64,000 nucleotides of DNA from Salinispora arenicola (GTDB lineage Bacteria > Actinomycetota > Actinomycetes > Mycobacteriales > Micromonosporaceae), in assembly GCF_006716065.1 (NCBI RefSeq), contig NZ_VFOL01000001.1, forward strand, positions 1-64,000, written 5' to 3'. A model generated the notes under the pieces. That model was given only the letters and a program-made list of their open reading frames with translations, ran no database searches and was not told the origin of the DNA. Made by a program: the position numbers and the translations under genes. Positions 35,119 to 44,504 of this stretch are shown here, piece by piece. How positions within the stretch are numbered: position 1 is the first letter of the stretch; each line of letters begins with the position of its first letter.

Positions 35119-36399
35119 TCAACGACCAAGCAGGACGTCCTGCACGTCCTTCAACGCCGCGTCGACCTCCGCCTCGAAGTAGCCGCCCTGCACCAGGCCG
35201 AAACGGAGCGTTCCCAGGTCGTGCGGGTTCACCGGCATCGGATTGCGCCCCTGCATCCCGCCGAGCAGGCTGTCGAAGAAACGGTCGACCTGTTCCGGGT
35301 CGTACCCGCTGCCGAAGCGGCGAACCTGAAAGCTACGGCGAATCTGGTCGACTCGGTACAGGTCGCTGCCCGGCGGACCGGCCATGGGAGGCCCCGCCAC
35401 CGCGGGCGGGCTGGGAACAGCCGGCGGACCACCAAAACCAGGCTGCGGCGGAGGCGGACCAGCCGCCACAGGCGGGCCGGGAACAACCGGCGGACCACCA
35501 AAACCAGGCTGCGGCGGAGGCGGTCCGCCCATCTCCCGGCTCCGCTCCGTCATCCGAATCTCGGCTGTCATGTCGGGACGCCCGTGCCGACCGCGCTCGA
35601 ACCCATCGAACCGGGGCTCGTCGGGGCCATAGCCACCGGGGCCGCCGGGTAGACCATAGGAGGAACCACCCGGGCCAGGTGGTGGTCCGCCAGCACCATG
35701 CGGGACACCCGGACCAGGCGGTGGTCCGCCAGCACCATGCGGGACACCCGGACCAGGCGGTGGTCCGCCAGCACCATGCGGGACACCCGGACCAGGCGGT
35801 GGTCCGCCAGCACCATGCGGGACACCCGGACCAGGCGGTGGTCCGCCAGCACCATGCGGGACACCCGGACCAGGCGGTGGTCCGCCAGCACCATGCGGTG
35901 GTCCGCCAGGGCCATGCGGGACGCGCGGGCCCGGGGGCGGTTCGTAGCCGCCCTGAGGGGCATTGTAGCCGCCGGCAAAGGCGCCGGTGGCTTCGTCGTA
36001 CCGGCCGTAGGGGCCAGGCTGCTCCGGCATGAACCGGGGCGGCGGCTGCTGATCCGACACCACACCACGCTCATCGCGCATCGGCGGACCGATGCGCTCC
36101 GGCGGGCCCGGCCGGTCGGGCAGATCGGGGTCGCCGACCCGAGCGGACAGCCCGCCCTGCTCCTCCAACTCGGCGAGCTGTCGTTCGACCCGGTCAAGGT
36201 GGAGGTCGACTTGCCACTCGTCGTAGCCATTGAACCGGACTCGGAAGACGACGTCATGGACCTCCTGCGCGGACACGGGCGCGCCCACCGGCTGCCCGGC
36301 CAGCGTGGCCTCGACCCGGTCGAGGAAGGCATCCACCTCGTCGACCTTGTATCCCCGGCGCAGCGACTTACGCCGGAAACGCTGACCCTGACTCGCCAC
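35119..36399 (-). CDS. DivIVA-domain protein with Gly/Pro-rich tandem-repeat linker
   Basis: A 426-aa protein with two short DivIVA-type segments joined by a disordered linker. The N-terminal one (about 7-60) reads FRRKSLRRGYKVDEVDAFLDRV, the Wag31/DivIVA membrane-anchor signature. The C-terminal one (about 340-426) repeats FGSGYDPEQVDRFFDSL. The middle is Gly/Pro-rich with five perfect 13-residue units (PPPGPGVPHGAGG) and two QPGFGGPP units. GTG 36399 has AGGAG 5 nt upstream. It is shorter in coiled coil than true DivIVA, so a polar-growth accessory factor is more likely than the main scaffold (inference). It lies 31 nt downstream of rlmN, probably one transcript. Confidence 0.82.
   Translation of the reverse strand: MASQGQRFRRKSLRRGYKVDEVDAFLDRVEATLAGQPVGAPVSAQEVHDVVFRVRFNGYDEWQVDLHLDRVERQLAELEEQGGLSARVGDPDLPDRPGPPERIGPPMRDERGVVSDQQPPPRFMPEQPGPYGRYDEATGAFAGGYNAPQGGYEPPPGPRVPHGPGGPPHGAGGPPPGPGVPHGAGGPPPGPGVPHGAGGPPPGPGVPHGAGGPPPGPGVPHGAGGPPPGPGVPHGAGGPPPGPGGSSYGLPGGPGGYGPDEPRFDGFERGRHGRPDMTAEIRMTERSREMGGPPPPQPGFGGPPVVPGPPVAAGPPPPQPGFGGPPAVPSPPAVAGPPMAGPPGSDLYRVDQIRRSFQVRRFGSGYDPEQVDRFFDSLLGGMQGRNPMPVNPHDLGTLRFGLVQGGYFEAEVDAALKDVQDVLLGR
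35701..35895. repeat. Five perfect tandem copies of a 39-bp in-frame unit
   Basis: Copies start at 35701, 35740, 35779, 35818 and 35857 and look identical. Degenerate partial units flank both sides. Each encodes 13 residues of the Gly/Pro-rich linker, so copy-number change would keep the frame. Confidence 0.95.
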
Positions 36400-36430
36400 T
36401 ATGTCTCCTGGTCTCGTTCGCTACACGGGA

Positions 36431-37573
36431 TCACGGCGCTCCCGGCCCCACGATCTCGTCACCCTCGGCCGCGGCGAGCTGACCACACGCTCCGTCGATC
36501 TCGCGCCCCCGGGTGTCCCGCACCGTCGTGGAGACCCCGGCGTCGCGCAACCGCCGGACAAACTCCCGCTCGACCGGCTTCGGGCTCGCATCCCAACGGC
36601 TGCCCGGAGTGGGGTTGAGCGGGATCAGGTTCACGTGGGCCAACTTGCCGGCCAGCAGCCGTCCGAGCAGGTCAGCTCGCCACGGCTGGTCGTTCACGTC
36701 CTTGATCATTGCGTATTCGATCGACACGCGACGTCCCGTGCGGGCCGCGTACTCCCAGGCCGCCTCCAGCACCTCGGAAACCTTCCAGCGCTGGTTGACG
36801 GGCACAAGTTCGTCGCGCAGCCCATCATCGGGGGCATGCAGCGACAACGCAAGGGTCACTGAGAGGTCTTCGCTGGCCAGTCGGCGGATGGCAGGTACCA
36901 GGCCGACCGTGGATACGGTGATGTGCCGCTGGGAGAGCCCCAGCCCTTCCGGCGCGGGCGCCACCAGCCGGCGAATCGCCGCCACCACCCGGTTGTAGTT
37001 GGCCAGTGGCTCACCCATCCCCATGAACACCACGCGCGACAGCCGGGGCGGGGACCCGGCAACGGCCCCGGAGGCTGCCACGCCGGCCAGGTAGACCGCT
37101 TGGTCGACAATCTCGGCGGTGGAGAGGTTGCGGGTCAGGCCGGCCTGGCCGGTCGCACAGAACGGGCAGGCCATCCCACAGCCCGCCTGGCTGGAGAGGC
37201 ATGCCGTCACCCGGTCCGGATAGCCCATCAGCACACTCTCCACCAGCGAGCCGTCGTGCAGCCGCCAGAGCGCCTTGTGGGTGGCGCCGTCGTCGCACGT
37301 CAGTTCCCGCACCGGCGTCAGCAGGGTGGGCAGAAGCCGGTCGGTCAGCTTCTCCCGAGCGGCGGCCGGCAGGTCGGTCATCTGCCCGGAATCGCGGACC
37401 AGCCGGCCGAAGTAGTGAGTCGACACCTGTCGGGCGCGGAATCGTGGCTCCCCCAGCTCAGCGACCAGCGCCTGGCGACCGGCGAGGTCGAGGTCGGCGA
37501 GGTGTCGCGGAGGCATCGCCGCGCGGCGGGCGGGGGCGTCGAGGTTGACCGGGGTCAAGGGCAGGCTCGTCAT
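36431..37573 (-). CDS. rlmN: 23S rRNA (A2503-C2)/tRNA (A37) methyltransferase RlmN
   Basis: A 380-aa radical SAM enzyme that methylates C2 of adenosine 2503 in 23S rRNA and of A37 in some tRNAs. The iron-sulphur motif is [12 protein letters not shown] (CxxxCxxC), and VFMGMGEP, a further family block, is present. The C-terminal Cys expected for the methyl-Cys/Cys pair lies in the DACGQLA tail. Length is normal. ATG 37573. It follows cdsA by 128 nt and precedes the DivIVA-domain gene by 31 nt, the arrangement common in actinobacteria. Confidence 0.95.
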   Translation of the reverse strand: MTSLPLTPVNLDAPARRAAMPPRHLADLDLAGRQALVAELGEPRFRARQVSTHYFGRLVRDSGQMTDLPAAAREKLTDRLLPTLLTPVRELTCDDGATHKALWRLHDGSLVESVLMGYPDRVTACLSSQAGCGMACPFCATGQAGLTRNLSTAEIVDQAVYLAGVAASGAVAGSPPRLSRVVFMGMGEPLANYNRVVAAIRRLVAPAPEGLGLSQRHITVSTVGLVPAIRRLASEDLSVTLALSLHAPDDGLRDELVPVNQRWKVSEVLEAAWEYAARTGRRVSIEYAMIKDVNDQPWRADLLGRLLAGKLAHVNLIPLNPTPGSRWDASPKPVEREFVRRLRDAGVSTTVRDTRGREIDGACGQLAAAEGDEIVGPGAP

Positions 37574-37701
37574 GACGCGTCCAGTCTGTCACGCCGAGCC
37601 CGGAACACACCCATGCGGAGCGGCCGGACCCGTCCCAGGCGCGCCGACAACCGCCTCGGGGGCACCGCGCGCCCGGCGGTAGGCACCGGGTAGGACACAG
37701 C

Positions 37702-39027
37702 TCAGCCCGCCGCCGGAACGACGATCGCAAGCAGCAGGTACGCCGTCGGAAGAGCGAAGAGAACCGAGTCGAGTCGGTCCATCAGACCGCCGTGCCCCGG
37801 CAGCAGGGTACTCATGTCCTTCACCCCGAGATCCCGTTTGATCATGGATTCAGCCAGGTCACCGAGGACGGCCGCGGCGGAGACAGCCACCCCGAACAGC
37901 GCTCCCCACCAAGGCGCCACATCGAGGAGCAGCCAGATCAGCAGGGCACTCCCGAAGGCCGCCGCACCAAGCGAACCAGCCAGACCCTCCCAGGACTTCT
38001 TCGGGCTGATCGTCGGGGCCATCGGATGCCTGCCGAAGTTGGCGCCGGCGGCGTACCCGCCGGTGTCCGAGAGCACCACCGCGACCAGGGTCACCAGCAC
38101 CCGCTGCGGTCCGTCGTCAAGCGCCGCCATCAGTGCGGCGAACCCTCCGAGGAACGGTACGTAGACGGCGATCAGGGTGGCTCCGACAGCGTCCCGCCGG
38201 AACCCGGCCAGCCCGTCGCCCAGCCGCCACAGCAGAGCGCCGAGCACCGTGACGACCAGACCGAGGGTCAAGGCATCGGGCCCGGCGAACCAGGCCAACC
38301 CAGCCGTCAGCACGCTGCCGGCAACCAGCGGGACCAACGGCGGGTGGACGCCGGCACGGCCGACCGCCCGGGTCATCTCCCAACAACCGACCGCCAGCGC
38401 AGCCGCGATGACCACCAGGAAGGCCGGCGGGTACAGGAAGAGTGGCACGACGATGAGGAGGCCGAGGGCGACTCCCACCCCGATGGCCGCCGGCAGGTTA
38501 CGGCCGGCCTTGCCCGACGACCGCTGCCGGGCCGCGGCACGGGTGGCCCGACGCCGCCCCGGCCGACGCCGCCCCCGCGGTGGCGGCTGCCCGGCCGGAT
38601 CGCCGTCGTCCCGGACCGGCTCGAGTTGGGCCGTGGGGTGCTCCGACCCGGGAGGGCTGTCCCGGACCGGTTCCTGCTGCGCGGTGGGGTATTCCGGGTC
38701 ACCGTCGGGAGCGTCGAGACCGTTGCTCGGAAACCGCCCGGACCCATCCGCCGCATCGCCCGGCCTCACCGGCCGACTGTTCCGGCTGGCGCCGCCGCGG
38801 TCGTACCCGGAGGCGTCTCGCCGCCGAACCGCCGCCCCGGCGTCGCGAGCCACCGCACCGGAACCGGCCTGCGTACCGCCACGGGTTTCGGCAGGTCGGT
38901 CCGCGGAAACGGAGAACCCGTTGGTCCGCGCCTCCGGCTCCGGTTCCCGATCACGCCACGGTGGGCTGGGGGCCGGTCGTTCCCAACCGTGCGGTCCGGT
39001 GCCGCCATAGGGGTCAACGGGAGACAT
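37702..39027 (-). CDS. cdsA: Phosphatidate cytidylyltransferase CdsA with long disordered N-terminus
   Basis: Makes CDP-diacylglycerol from CTP and phosphatidic acid at the membrane, the branch point for phosphatidylglycerol, cardiolipin and phosphatidylinositol. The C-terminal 270 residues contain about seven hydrophobic helices and the family signature KRDLGVKD...HGGLMDRLDS. The first ~170 residues are polar and Pro/Arg/Asp-rich, with two similar PEYPTAQQEPVRD / SEHPTAQLEPVRD units, an extension typical of actinobacterial CdsA. ATG 39027 was chosen. An in-frame extension back to 39279 crosses the terminator region of frr and is implausible. No strong ribosome site is visible, so the exact start is uncertain. 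Confidence 0.9.
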   Translation of the reverse strand: MSPVDPYGGTGPHGWERPAPSPPWRDREPEPEARTNGFSVSADRPAETRGGTQAGSGAVARDAGAAVRRRDASGYDRGGASRNSRPVRPGDAADGSGRFPSNGLDAPDGDPEYPTAQQEPVRDSPPGSEHPTAQLEPVRDDGDPAGQPPPRGRRRPGRRRATRAAARQRSSGKAGRNLPAAIGVGVALGLLIVVPLFLYPPAFLVVIAAALAVGCWEMTRAVGRAGVHPPLVPLVAGSVLTAGLAWFAGPDALTLGLVVTVLGALLWRLGDGLAGFRRDAVGATLIAVYVPFLGGFAALMAALDDGPQRVLVTLVAVVLSDTGGYAAGANFGRHPMAPTISPKKSWEGLAGSLGAAAFGSALLIWLLLDVAPWWGALFGVAVSAAAVLGDLAESMIKRDLGVKDMSTLLPGHGGLMDRLDSVLFALPTAYLLLAIVVPAAG

Positions 39028-39334
39028 CACGCACCGGGAAGGGGGGCGAGACCGACGACCAGACGCACAACCACAACCATGTCCTCTACCCGAGTGAGTT
39101 TCCCTATGGTTGACCGGCGGGTCGGCCAGTCGATTCCCGCCGTTCACCGCCGGGTAGCCCGAGAATCGAGCCGAGCCTACTGCACCGGCTACCCCCGCGG
39201 TCGAAACCGCTCCCGACGGCCGAACCCGGCCACGGACTGCCGATGACCGCGACGCGCCTGGGGCATACGACGGCGGCACCGGCGGCCCAGCAGGGGCGCT
39301 CCGCCGGTGCCGTGTCAGCGGTCGGACGTCGAGG
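39028..39334. other. Intergenic region between frr and cdsA
   Basis: 307 bp. It contains the frr terminator hairpin (39274..39312) and, to its left, the presumed cdsA promoter region. No gene is supported. Confidence 0.6.
39274..39312 (-). terminator. Terminator hairpin downstream of frr
   Basis: A 12-bp perfect stem, CGGCACCGGCGG (39274..39285) with its reverse complement at 39301..39312 and a 15-nt loop. It begins 22 nt past the frr stop and separates pyrH-frr from cdsA. Confidence 0.75.
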
Positions 39335-39892
39335 TCAGACCTCGAGCAGTTCGGCTTCCTTGTGCTTGATCAGCTCATCCACGACGCCGACGAAGCGCTG
39401 GGTCAGGTCGTCCAGTTCCTTTTCGGCGCGGCGCCCCTCGTCTTCGCCGACCTCACCAGCCTTGACCAGCCGGTCCAGCTCCTCCTTGGCCTTGCGACGG
39501 ATGTTGCGGACCGCCACCTTGGCCTCCTCCCCCTTGTGCCGGGCCACCTTGATCATCTCGCGGCGGCGCTCCTCGGTCATCTGTGGGAGCAGGATGCGTA
39601 GCTGGTTACCCTCGTTGTTGGGGTTTACCCCAAGGTCGGAGTCCCGGATCGCCTTTTCCATGGCGTTGGTCTGCGAGTTGTCATACGGCTTGATGATGAC
39701 CATGCGGGGCTCCGGCACCCCGATCGACGCCATCTGCGGCAACGGGGTCGGGCTGCCATAGTAGTCAATGATGATCTTGGAGAACATCGCGGCGTTGGCG
39801 CGGCCCGTCCGGATGGCCCCGAACTCCTCCTTGGCGTGCTCGATGGCACGCTCCATCTTCTCCTCGGCCTCGAGGAGGGTTTCGTCGATCAC
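39335..39892 (-). CDS. frr: Ribosome recycling factor
   Basis: A 185-aa factor that, with EF-G, splits post-termination ribosomes. Sequence hallmarks are the RTGRANA motif, the [11 protein letters not shown] hinge region, SDLGVNPN and the C-terminal helical [20 protein letters not shown] 39892 was chosen because it gives the usual family length (185 aa) and has GAGGAG 4 nt upstream. The frame stays open upstream to ATG 39934, with an added charged peptide that other family members lack. It follows pyrH with a short gap, and translation of the two is likely from one transcript. Confidence 0.95.
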   Translation of the reverse strand: MIDETLLEAEEKMERAIEHAKEEFGAIRTGRANAAMFSKIIIDYYGSPTPLPQMASIGVPEPRMVIIKPYDNSQTNAMEKAIRDSDLGVNPNNEGNQLRILLPQMTEERRREMIKVARHKGEEAKVAVRNIRRKAKEELDRLVKAGEVGEDEGRRAEKELDDLTQRFVGVVDELIKHKEAELLEV

Positions 39893-39961
39893 CGTTCTCC
39901 TCGCCTCCTTCTCGTGCTCGTCGTGGCTGGTCATGTCGGAGGACCGTCGAGGTCGACCCAC

Positions 39962-40729
39962 TCAGGTGGTGATCAGGGTGCCAATCTTGTCGCCACCCAC
40001 GGCCCGGGTAATGGTGTCGTCGCCCTGGGCGCCGAAGACCAACATCGGCAGGCCGTTTTCCATGCAGAGGCTGAAGGCGGCGGCATCGGCAACCCGCAGG
40101 TTACGACTGAGCACCTCGGAAAAGGTGATCGAGTCGAACTTGCTGGCCGTCGGGTCGATACGCGGATCCGCCGTGTAAACCCCGTCCACCCCGTTCTTAC
40201 TCATCAGCACCACATCGGCCCGGATCTCCAGAGCACGCTGGGCGGCGACGGTGTCGGTGGAGAAGTACGGCATGCCCGCACCGGCACCGAAGATCACCAC
40301 CCGCCCCTTCTCGAGGTGCCGGATGGCACGCAGCGGAATGTACGGCTCAGCGACCTGAGCCATGGTGATGGCGCTCTGCACCCGGGTCTCGATGCCCTCC
40401 TTCTCCAGGAAGTCCTGAAGCGCGAGGCAGTTCATCACTGTGCCGAGCATGCCCATGTAGTCGGCTCGGGCTCGGTCCATGCCCCGCTTCTGCAACTCGG
40501 CGCCCCGGAAGAAGTTGCCTCCCCCCACCACCACCGAGACCTGCACGCCACGCCGGACCACCGCCGCGATCTGCCGGGCGATGGCCTGGACAACATCAGG
40601 GTCGACACCGATCGCGCCCCCGCCGAACACCTCGCCGGAGAGCTTCAGAACCACCCGACGGGCTCGGCCGGGAGGCGGCGCCGTCGGATCCTCCGCCATC
40701 AGACTCCGGTCACTCACAACCTGTGTCAT
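39962..40729 (-). CDS. pyrH: Uridylate kinase PyrH
   Basis: A hexameric UMP kinase (UMP + ATP to UDP + ADP) of the amino-acid-kinase fold. Seen: VVLKLSGE (phosphate loop), [34 protein letters not shown] and [14 protein letters not shown], all family blocks. 255 aa from ATG 40729, where GGGGAGG directly touches the ATG. ATG 40699 (GGAG 4 nt upstream) is at least as likely and would remove 10 non-conserved residues. A terminator separates it from tsf, so it probably has its own promoter in the 40730-40793 stretch. Confidence 0.95.
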   Translation of the reverse strand: MTQVVSDRSLMAEDPTAPPPGRARRVVLKLSGEVFGGGAIGVDPDVVQAIARQIAAVVRRGVQVSVVVGGGNFFRGAELQKRGMDRARADYMGMLGTVMNCLALQDFLEKEGIETRVQSAITMAQVAEPYIPLRAIRHLEKGRVVIFGAGAGMPYFSTDTVAAQRALEIRADVVLMSKNGVDGVYTADPRIDPTASKFDSITFSEVLSRNLRVADAAAFSLCMENGLPMLVFGAQGDDTITRAVGGDKIGTLITT

Positions 40730-40793
40730 CCTCCCCGCCCTTCACCGTGCGTGCGCCCCGCGCGCCCGCAAACCGCCGCCATCGACCTTATGT

Positions 40794-40841
40794 GACGAGG
40801 AGGCCGCGGTGTTTGACACGTACACCGGCGACCTCCTCGTC
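40794..40841 (-). terminator. Terminator hairpin downstream of tsf
   Basis: GACGAGGAGG (40794..40803) pairs with CCTCCTCGTC (40832..40841), with GGTGT/ACACC pairing inside. It is about 40 nt past the tsf stop and before pyrH. Confidence 0.7.
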
Positions 40842-40882
40842 CACGTTCCCGTCCCGAGCGCCGGCAAGCGCCCGGGTGCGGC

Positions 40883-41710
40883 TCAGGCCTGGCCGACCTC
40901 AAACCGAACGAAACGGGTGATCTCGACGCCGGCCTCGGCCAGCACCTGCCGCACCGGCTTCTTGTTGTCGGTGACGGATGCCTGCTCCAGTAGAACGAAG
41001 TCCTTGAAGAAGGAGTTCACCCGACCTTCGACGATCTTCGGGAGTGCCGCCTCAGGCTTGTTCTCCTCGCGGGCGGTCTGCTCGGCGATACGCCGCTCGG
41101 ACTCGACGACCTCCGCCGGCACGTCGTCCCGGCTGAGGTACTGCGGACGCATCGCGGCGATCTGCATCGCCACACCACGCGCGTCCGCGTCACCCGCCTC
41201 GTCGGTCTTGCCGGTGTACTGCACCAGCACTCCGACTGCCGGCGGCAGGTCCTGCGCCTTGCGGTGCAGGTAGACCGCGACGGTGCCGTCCAGCTTCGCG
41301 AACCGGTTCAGCACCAGCTTCTCGCCGATCTTGGCCGACTGCTCCTGGACCAGTTCGGCGACGCCCTTGCCGTCGATCTTGCTGGCCAGCAGCTCCTCGG
41401 CGCTGTTCACGCCGCTGCGCTCGCCGTGCTCGACCAACTGCTGAGCCAGCGCAACGAAGCTGTCGGTCTTGGCGACGAAGTCCGTCTCGCAGTTGAGCTC
41501 CAGCAGGGCCTTGCCGGAATGCGCGACCAAGCCGTTGGCGGCGGTCCGGCCAGCCCGCTTGCCGACATCCTTGGCGCCCTTGACGCGGAGGATCTCAATG
41601 GCCTTGTCGAAGTCGCCCTCGGCCTCGGTCAGCGCCTTCTTGCTGTCCATCATGCCGGCGCCGGTGAGGTCGCGGAGCTTCTTGACGTCCGCGGCGGTGA
41701 AGTTGGACAT
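40883..41710 (-). CDS. tsf: Translation elongation factor Ts
   Basis: The nucleotide-exchange factor for EF-Tu, 275 aa. The N-terminal UBA-like domain with [19 protein letters not shown] is diagnostic, followed by the [11 protein letters not shown] core and the coiled C-terminal dimerisation part. ATG 41710. It follows rpsB by 89 nt on the same strand, the near-universal rpsB-tsf pair, and ends at a hairpin terminator. Confidence 0.97.
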
Positions 41711-41799
41711 GGCTCTCTCTTCGGTGGTGAGACTGCAGGTGGGATGGTCTGGGAAGACGATGCACCCGGATCCGGCCACACGGCGGGACCGGTGTGCGG

Positions 41800-42639
41800 T
41801 CACTCCGCGGCGGCTGCCGCCGGCTGCTCGTCGCTCTTCGGCTCGTCGCTCTTCTTCGGCTCCTCGAGCAACTCGCGCTCCCACTCGGCCAGCGGCTCGT
41901 CCGAGGCAACCCCCGCCTCCGGCTTCTCGTCAGTACCCCGACGGCGGCCGGAGCGGGCGATCAGGCCGTCCGCAACCGCGGCGGCCACGACCTTGGTCAG
42001 CAGCTCCGCCGACCGGATCGCGTCATCGTTACCCGGAATGGGGTAGTCGACCTCGTCCGGGTCACAGTTCGTGTCGAGCACCGCGATGACCGGGATACCC
42101 AGCTTGCGGGCCTCGTCAACGGCGATGTGCTCCTTCTTCGTGTCGACCACCCAGATCGCGGCCGGGAGCTTCTGCATGTCCCGCAGACCCCCGAGGGTAC
42201 GGGACAGCTTCTCCTTCTCGCGGGAGAGCTGCAGCGTCTCCTTCTTGGTGTAACCGGCCGCGGTGCCGCTCAGGTCACCGAGGGCCTCCAGTTCCTTCAT
42301 CCGCTGGAGGCGCTTGTACACGGTCTGGAAGTTGGTCAGCATGCCACCGAGCCAGCGGTGGTTGACGTACGGCTGACCGACCCGAGTCGCCTGCTCGGCG
42401 ATCGCCTCCTGCGCCTGCTTCTTGGTGCCGACGAAGAGGATGCTGCCCCCTTCGGCGACCGTCCCGCGCACGAAGTCGTACGCCTTCTCGATGTAGTCGA
42501 GGGTCTGGCGCAGGTCGATGATGTAGATACCGTTGCGCTCGGTGAAGATGAATCGCTTCATCTTCGGGTTCCAGCGCCGGGTCTGATGCCCGAAGTGGAC
42601 ACCGCTCTCCAGCAGCTGACGCATGGTCACGACGGCCAT
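41800..42639 (-). CDS. rpsB: 30S ribosomal protein S2
   Basis: A 279-aa small-subunit protein that binds 16S rRNA near S1. Seen: [28 protein letters not shown]-type [11 protein letters not shown], and [19 protein letters not shown]. The C-terminus carries an acidic, Ala-rich extension ([14 protein letters not shown]), common in actinobacteria. ATG 42639 has AAGGAG 4 nt upstream. The long 5' leader contains several perfect hairpins, suggesting RNA-level control of rpsB-tsf. Confidence 0.97.
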
Positions 42640-42940
42640 GGGTACTCCTTGCGTCCCTGGTTGTCCCGCCCGGCCGGCGGCCGGGCGTCCTGGCGCCCGA
42701 TCGTCGGCCATGGTGGGCCCGACCAAGATCGGGACCAGGGAGCCGCCGCCCCACGGCTGGGCCGTGGAGAGGGCGCGCGAGGTCGACCGCACGAGGCGGT
42801 CGCCAGTCGACCAGTGTACGCCACCTCCCACTGGCACCACGCTCGGGAGCAAGGACCCTCAACTCCCGGTCCGTCGAAGGCCCCTGCCACCGGAACTGGG
42901 GCACAGGTCCCACCGACAACCGATCGGACCGACGCCCCAG
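42640..42940. other. Intergenic region between rpsB and the repeat-bearing membrane-protein gene
   Basis: 301 bp, no gene. It is occupied by the rpsB leader and promoter and by the 3' end of the neighbouring transcript, which runs in the same direction. Confidence 0.6.
42667..42834 (-). promoter_or_regulatory. Structured 5' leader of rpsB (four hairpins)
   Basis: Perfect stems: 42667..42687 (9 bp, 3-nt loop), 42718..42733 (5 bp), 42784..42802 (CGACCGC/GCGGTCG, 5-nt loop) and 42811..42834 (CCAGTG/CACTGG). A TACACT box on the minus strand at about 42814..42819 could be a -10 element, which would leave a leader of about 160 nt holding the first three hairpins. Autoregulation by S2 is known in other bacteria; here it is an inference. 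Confidence 0.45.
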
Positions 42941-43912
42941 TCAGCCGACCGCGAGTGCCGCCGCCACGAAGAGCACCAGGCCAGCGGTGAGATAGGCCGT
43001 CGGCGGACGCAGCCAACCACGACCATCGGGCAACGACAGCCCACCGGTACGCAGTCCGTACAGGCCAGCAGCGAAGATCGGTATCCCACCGACGAGGAAC
43101 ATCCCGGCCAACACGTTCGCCGCCGACAAAGGATCCGCGGTCAACCCGGTGAGCAGCACCTGCAGTGCCGGCACCTCGAAGGCGAGCACCAGGACGGCGA
43201 AGATCACCGCCAACGCCGGCCGGCGCGTCCGGTACACACCGTCCCCGGCCGGGGGAGTCGAGACCGCCCCGGGCGACAGGTCGCCGCGCGGCCCGACCGG
43301 CGGCATCGGCCCAGTCGGCAGTTCCAGCGGATGCACCGACTCGCTGGCCGGGCGACCGGGCTCCACGATCGGGTACCCGCCCAGCGCACCCGGCCGCCCC
43401 GCCTCGACGACCGGGCCAGCCCCACCCAGCGCGTCTGCGCTGGAGGTCGAGAGCTGGTCGCGCGCTTCCCGCGATCGCCGCCCCGGTCGATCGGCAGCTG
43501 ACTCGCCCGTGACGTCCGGGTCGGGCTCCGCCCGCCGCGACCGGCTCACCCGGTAGCCCTCGGACTCCGACCAACCATCACCGTACGCACTCGTCGAGCT
43601 GAAACGTCCGGAGTCATCCCCACTGAGCCGGAACGCGCCGGAGTCCTCTGCGCTGAGCCGGAACGCCCCGGAGTCCTCCGGACTCACGAGCCGTCCCCGC
43701 ACGTTGCCCCCCGAGTCCCCGTGCCGGGACTCCGCACCGCCCTGCTCGGGGATCCGAAGGTCCCCCTCGCTGTGGCGGCTCTCGCCCCGCCATGTCGAGT
43801 CCCCGTAACCCCGCTCCCGGTCACCGGGGTACCAACGCGACTCCTGATCTTCGGTGAAACTCCGTCGTCCGTCCACGTCGGCACCGTATGCGACCGACCG
43901 CGCGGACGCCAT
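42941..43912 (-). CDS. Hypothetical membrane protein with SGAFRLS repeats
   Basis: A 323-aa protein that I do not recognise. Residues 1-215 are polar and probably disordered, rich in Arg, Ser, Asp and Gly. They carry three short tandem units near residue 80 ([27 protein letters not shown]). The last 100 residues hold three hydrophobic helices ([55 protein letters not shown]). ATG 43912 was chosen over 43957 because AGGCGA precedes it. It is divergent from yraN. The disordered front with Ser/Thr/Asp could be a phosphorylation or protein-docking region, but nothing shows this directly. Confidence 0.75.
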   Translation of the reverse strand: MASARSVAYGADVDGRRSFTEDQESRWYPGDRERGYGDSTWRGESRHSEGDLRIPEQGGAESRHGDSGGNVRGRLVSPEDSGAFRLSAEDSGAFRLSGDDSGRFSSTSAYGDGWSESEGYRVSRSRRAEPDPDVTGESAADRPGRRSREARDQLSTSSADALGGAGPVVEAGRPGALGGYPIVEPGRPASESVHPLELPTGPMPPVGPRGDLSPGAVSTPPAGDGVYRTRRPALAVIFAVLVLAFEVPALQVLLTGLTADPLSAANVLAGMFLVGGIPIFAAGLYGLRTGGLSLPDGRGWLRPPTAYLTAGLVLFVAAALAVG

Positions 43913-44129
43913 TCGCCTGGGTGGTCCCTGCAGGCCTGCACCAACCCCAACGATCACGGGTTATCCACCCATCACGCACCGTGCTCGACGAGGTGACGGC
44001 TACCTCGACCGAACCGGGCCCTAGCACGGCAACCGCATGATCGTTGGTTCGTCCACAGAGGCACCCGTCATCCACAGGCCAGGCCGTCAGGGCCTGCCGT
44101 CCGGAAGCCGACCGGGCACCGTGCCGGGC

Positions 44130-44489
44130 ATGAGCAGACGCAACCAGGCGGTGGGTGCATACGGGGAACGCTGCGCTCTCCAGCACCTGATCACGGCAGG
44201 CATGCGGCCGGTGGAACGCAACTGGCGCTGTCCGCACGGCGAGATCGACATCATCGCCTGGGACGGCCCGGTCCTTGCCATCTGCGAGGTCAAGACCCGA
44301 CGCACAGACACGTTCGGCGCCCCCGCCGCAGCCGTGACCGGCCCCAAGGCCCGCCGGCTACGGGTCCTCGCCGCCCAATGGCTCGCCGAGACCGGCACCC
44401 GGGCCGACGAAGTGCGCTTCGACGTGCTCTCCGTCCGCGTCACCGCCGCCGGCCCACCCCGCATCGAACACCTGAAGGGAGCCTTCTGA
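44130..44489 (+). CDS. yraN: YraN family protein (UPF0102, endonuclease-like fold)
   Basis: A 119-aa protein with the UPF0102 pattern: GAYGERCALQHL, RNWRCPHGEIDIIAWD and ICEVKTRR, giving the D/E-x-K active-site layout of the restriction-endonuclease fold. No activity is established in the family to my knowledge. Its constant place beside yifB and dprA suggests a DNA-processing role. ATG 44130 fits the family length; upstream in-frame starts add a Pro/Arg-rich peptide. First gene of a plus-strand operon yraN-yifB-dprA, 15 nt before yifB. Confidence 0.9.
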   Translation: MSRRNQAVGAYGERCALQHLITAGMRPVERNWRCPHGEIDIIAWDGPVLAICEVKTRRTDTFGAPAAAVTGPKARRLRVLAAQWLAETGTRADEVRFDVLSVRVTAAGPPRIEHLKGAF

Positions 44490-44504
44490 CATGGGAACAC
44501 ACCG

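Noticed and set aside
35701..35895. CRISPR-like array
   Set aside because: The 39-bp units are directly adjacent with no unique spacers, are in frame, and encode a Gly/Pro repeat of the DivIVA-domain protein.
39028..39279. N-terminal extension of CdsA by 84 residues
   Set aside because: It would overlap the frr terminator region and adds no conserved sequence; ATG 39027 is more plausible.
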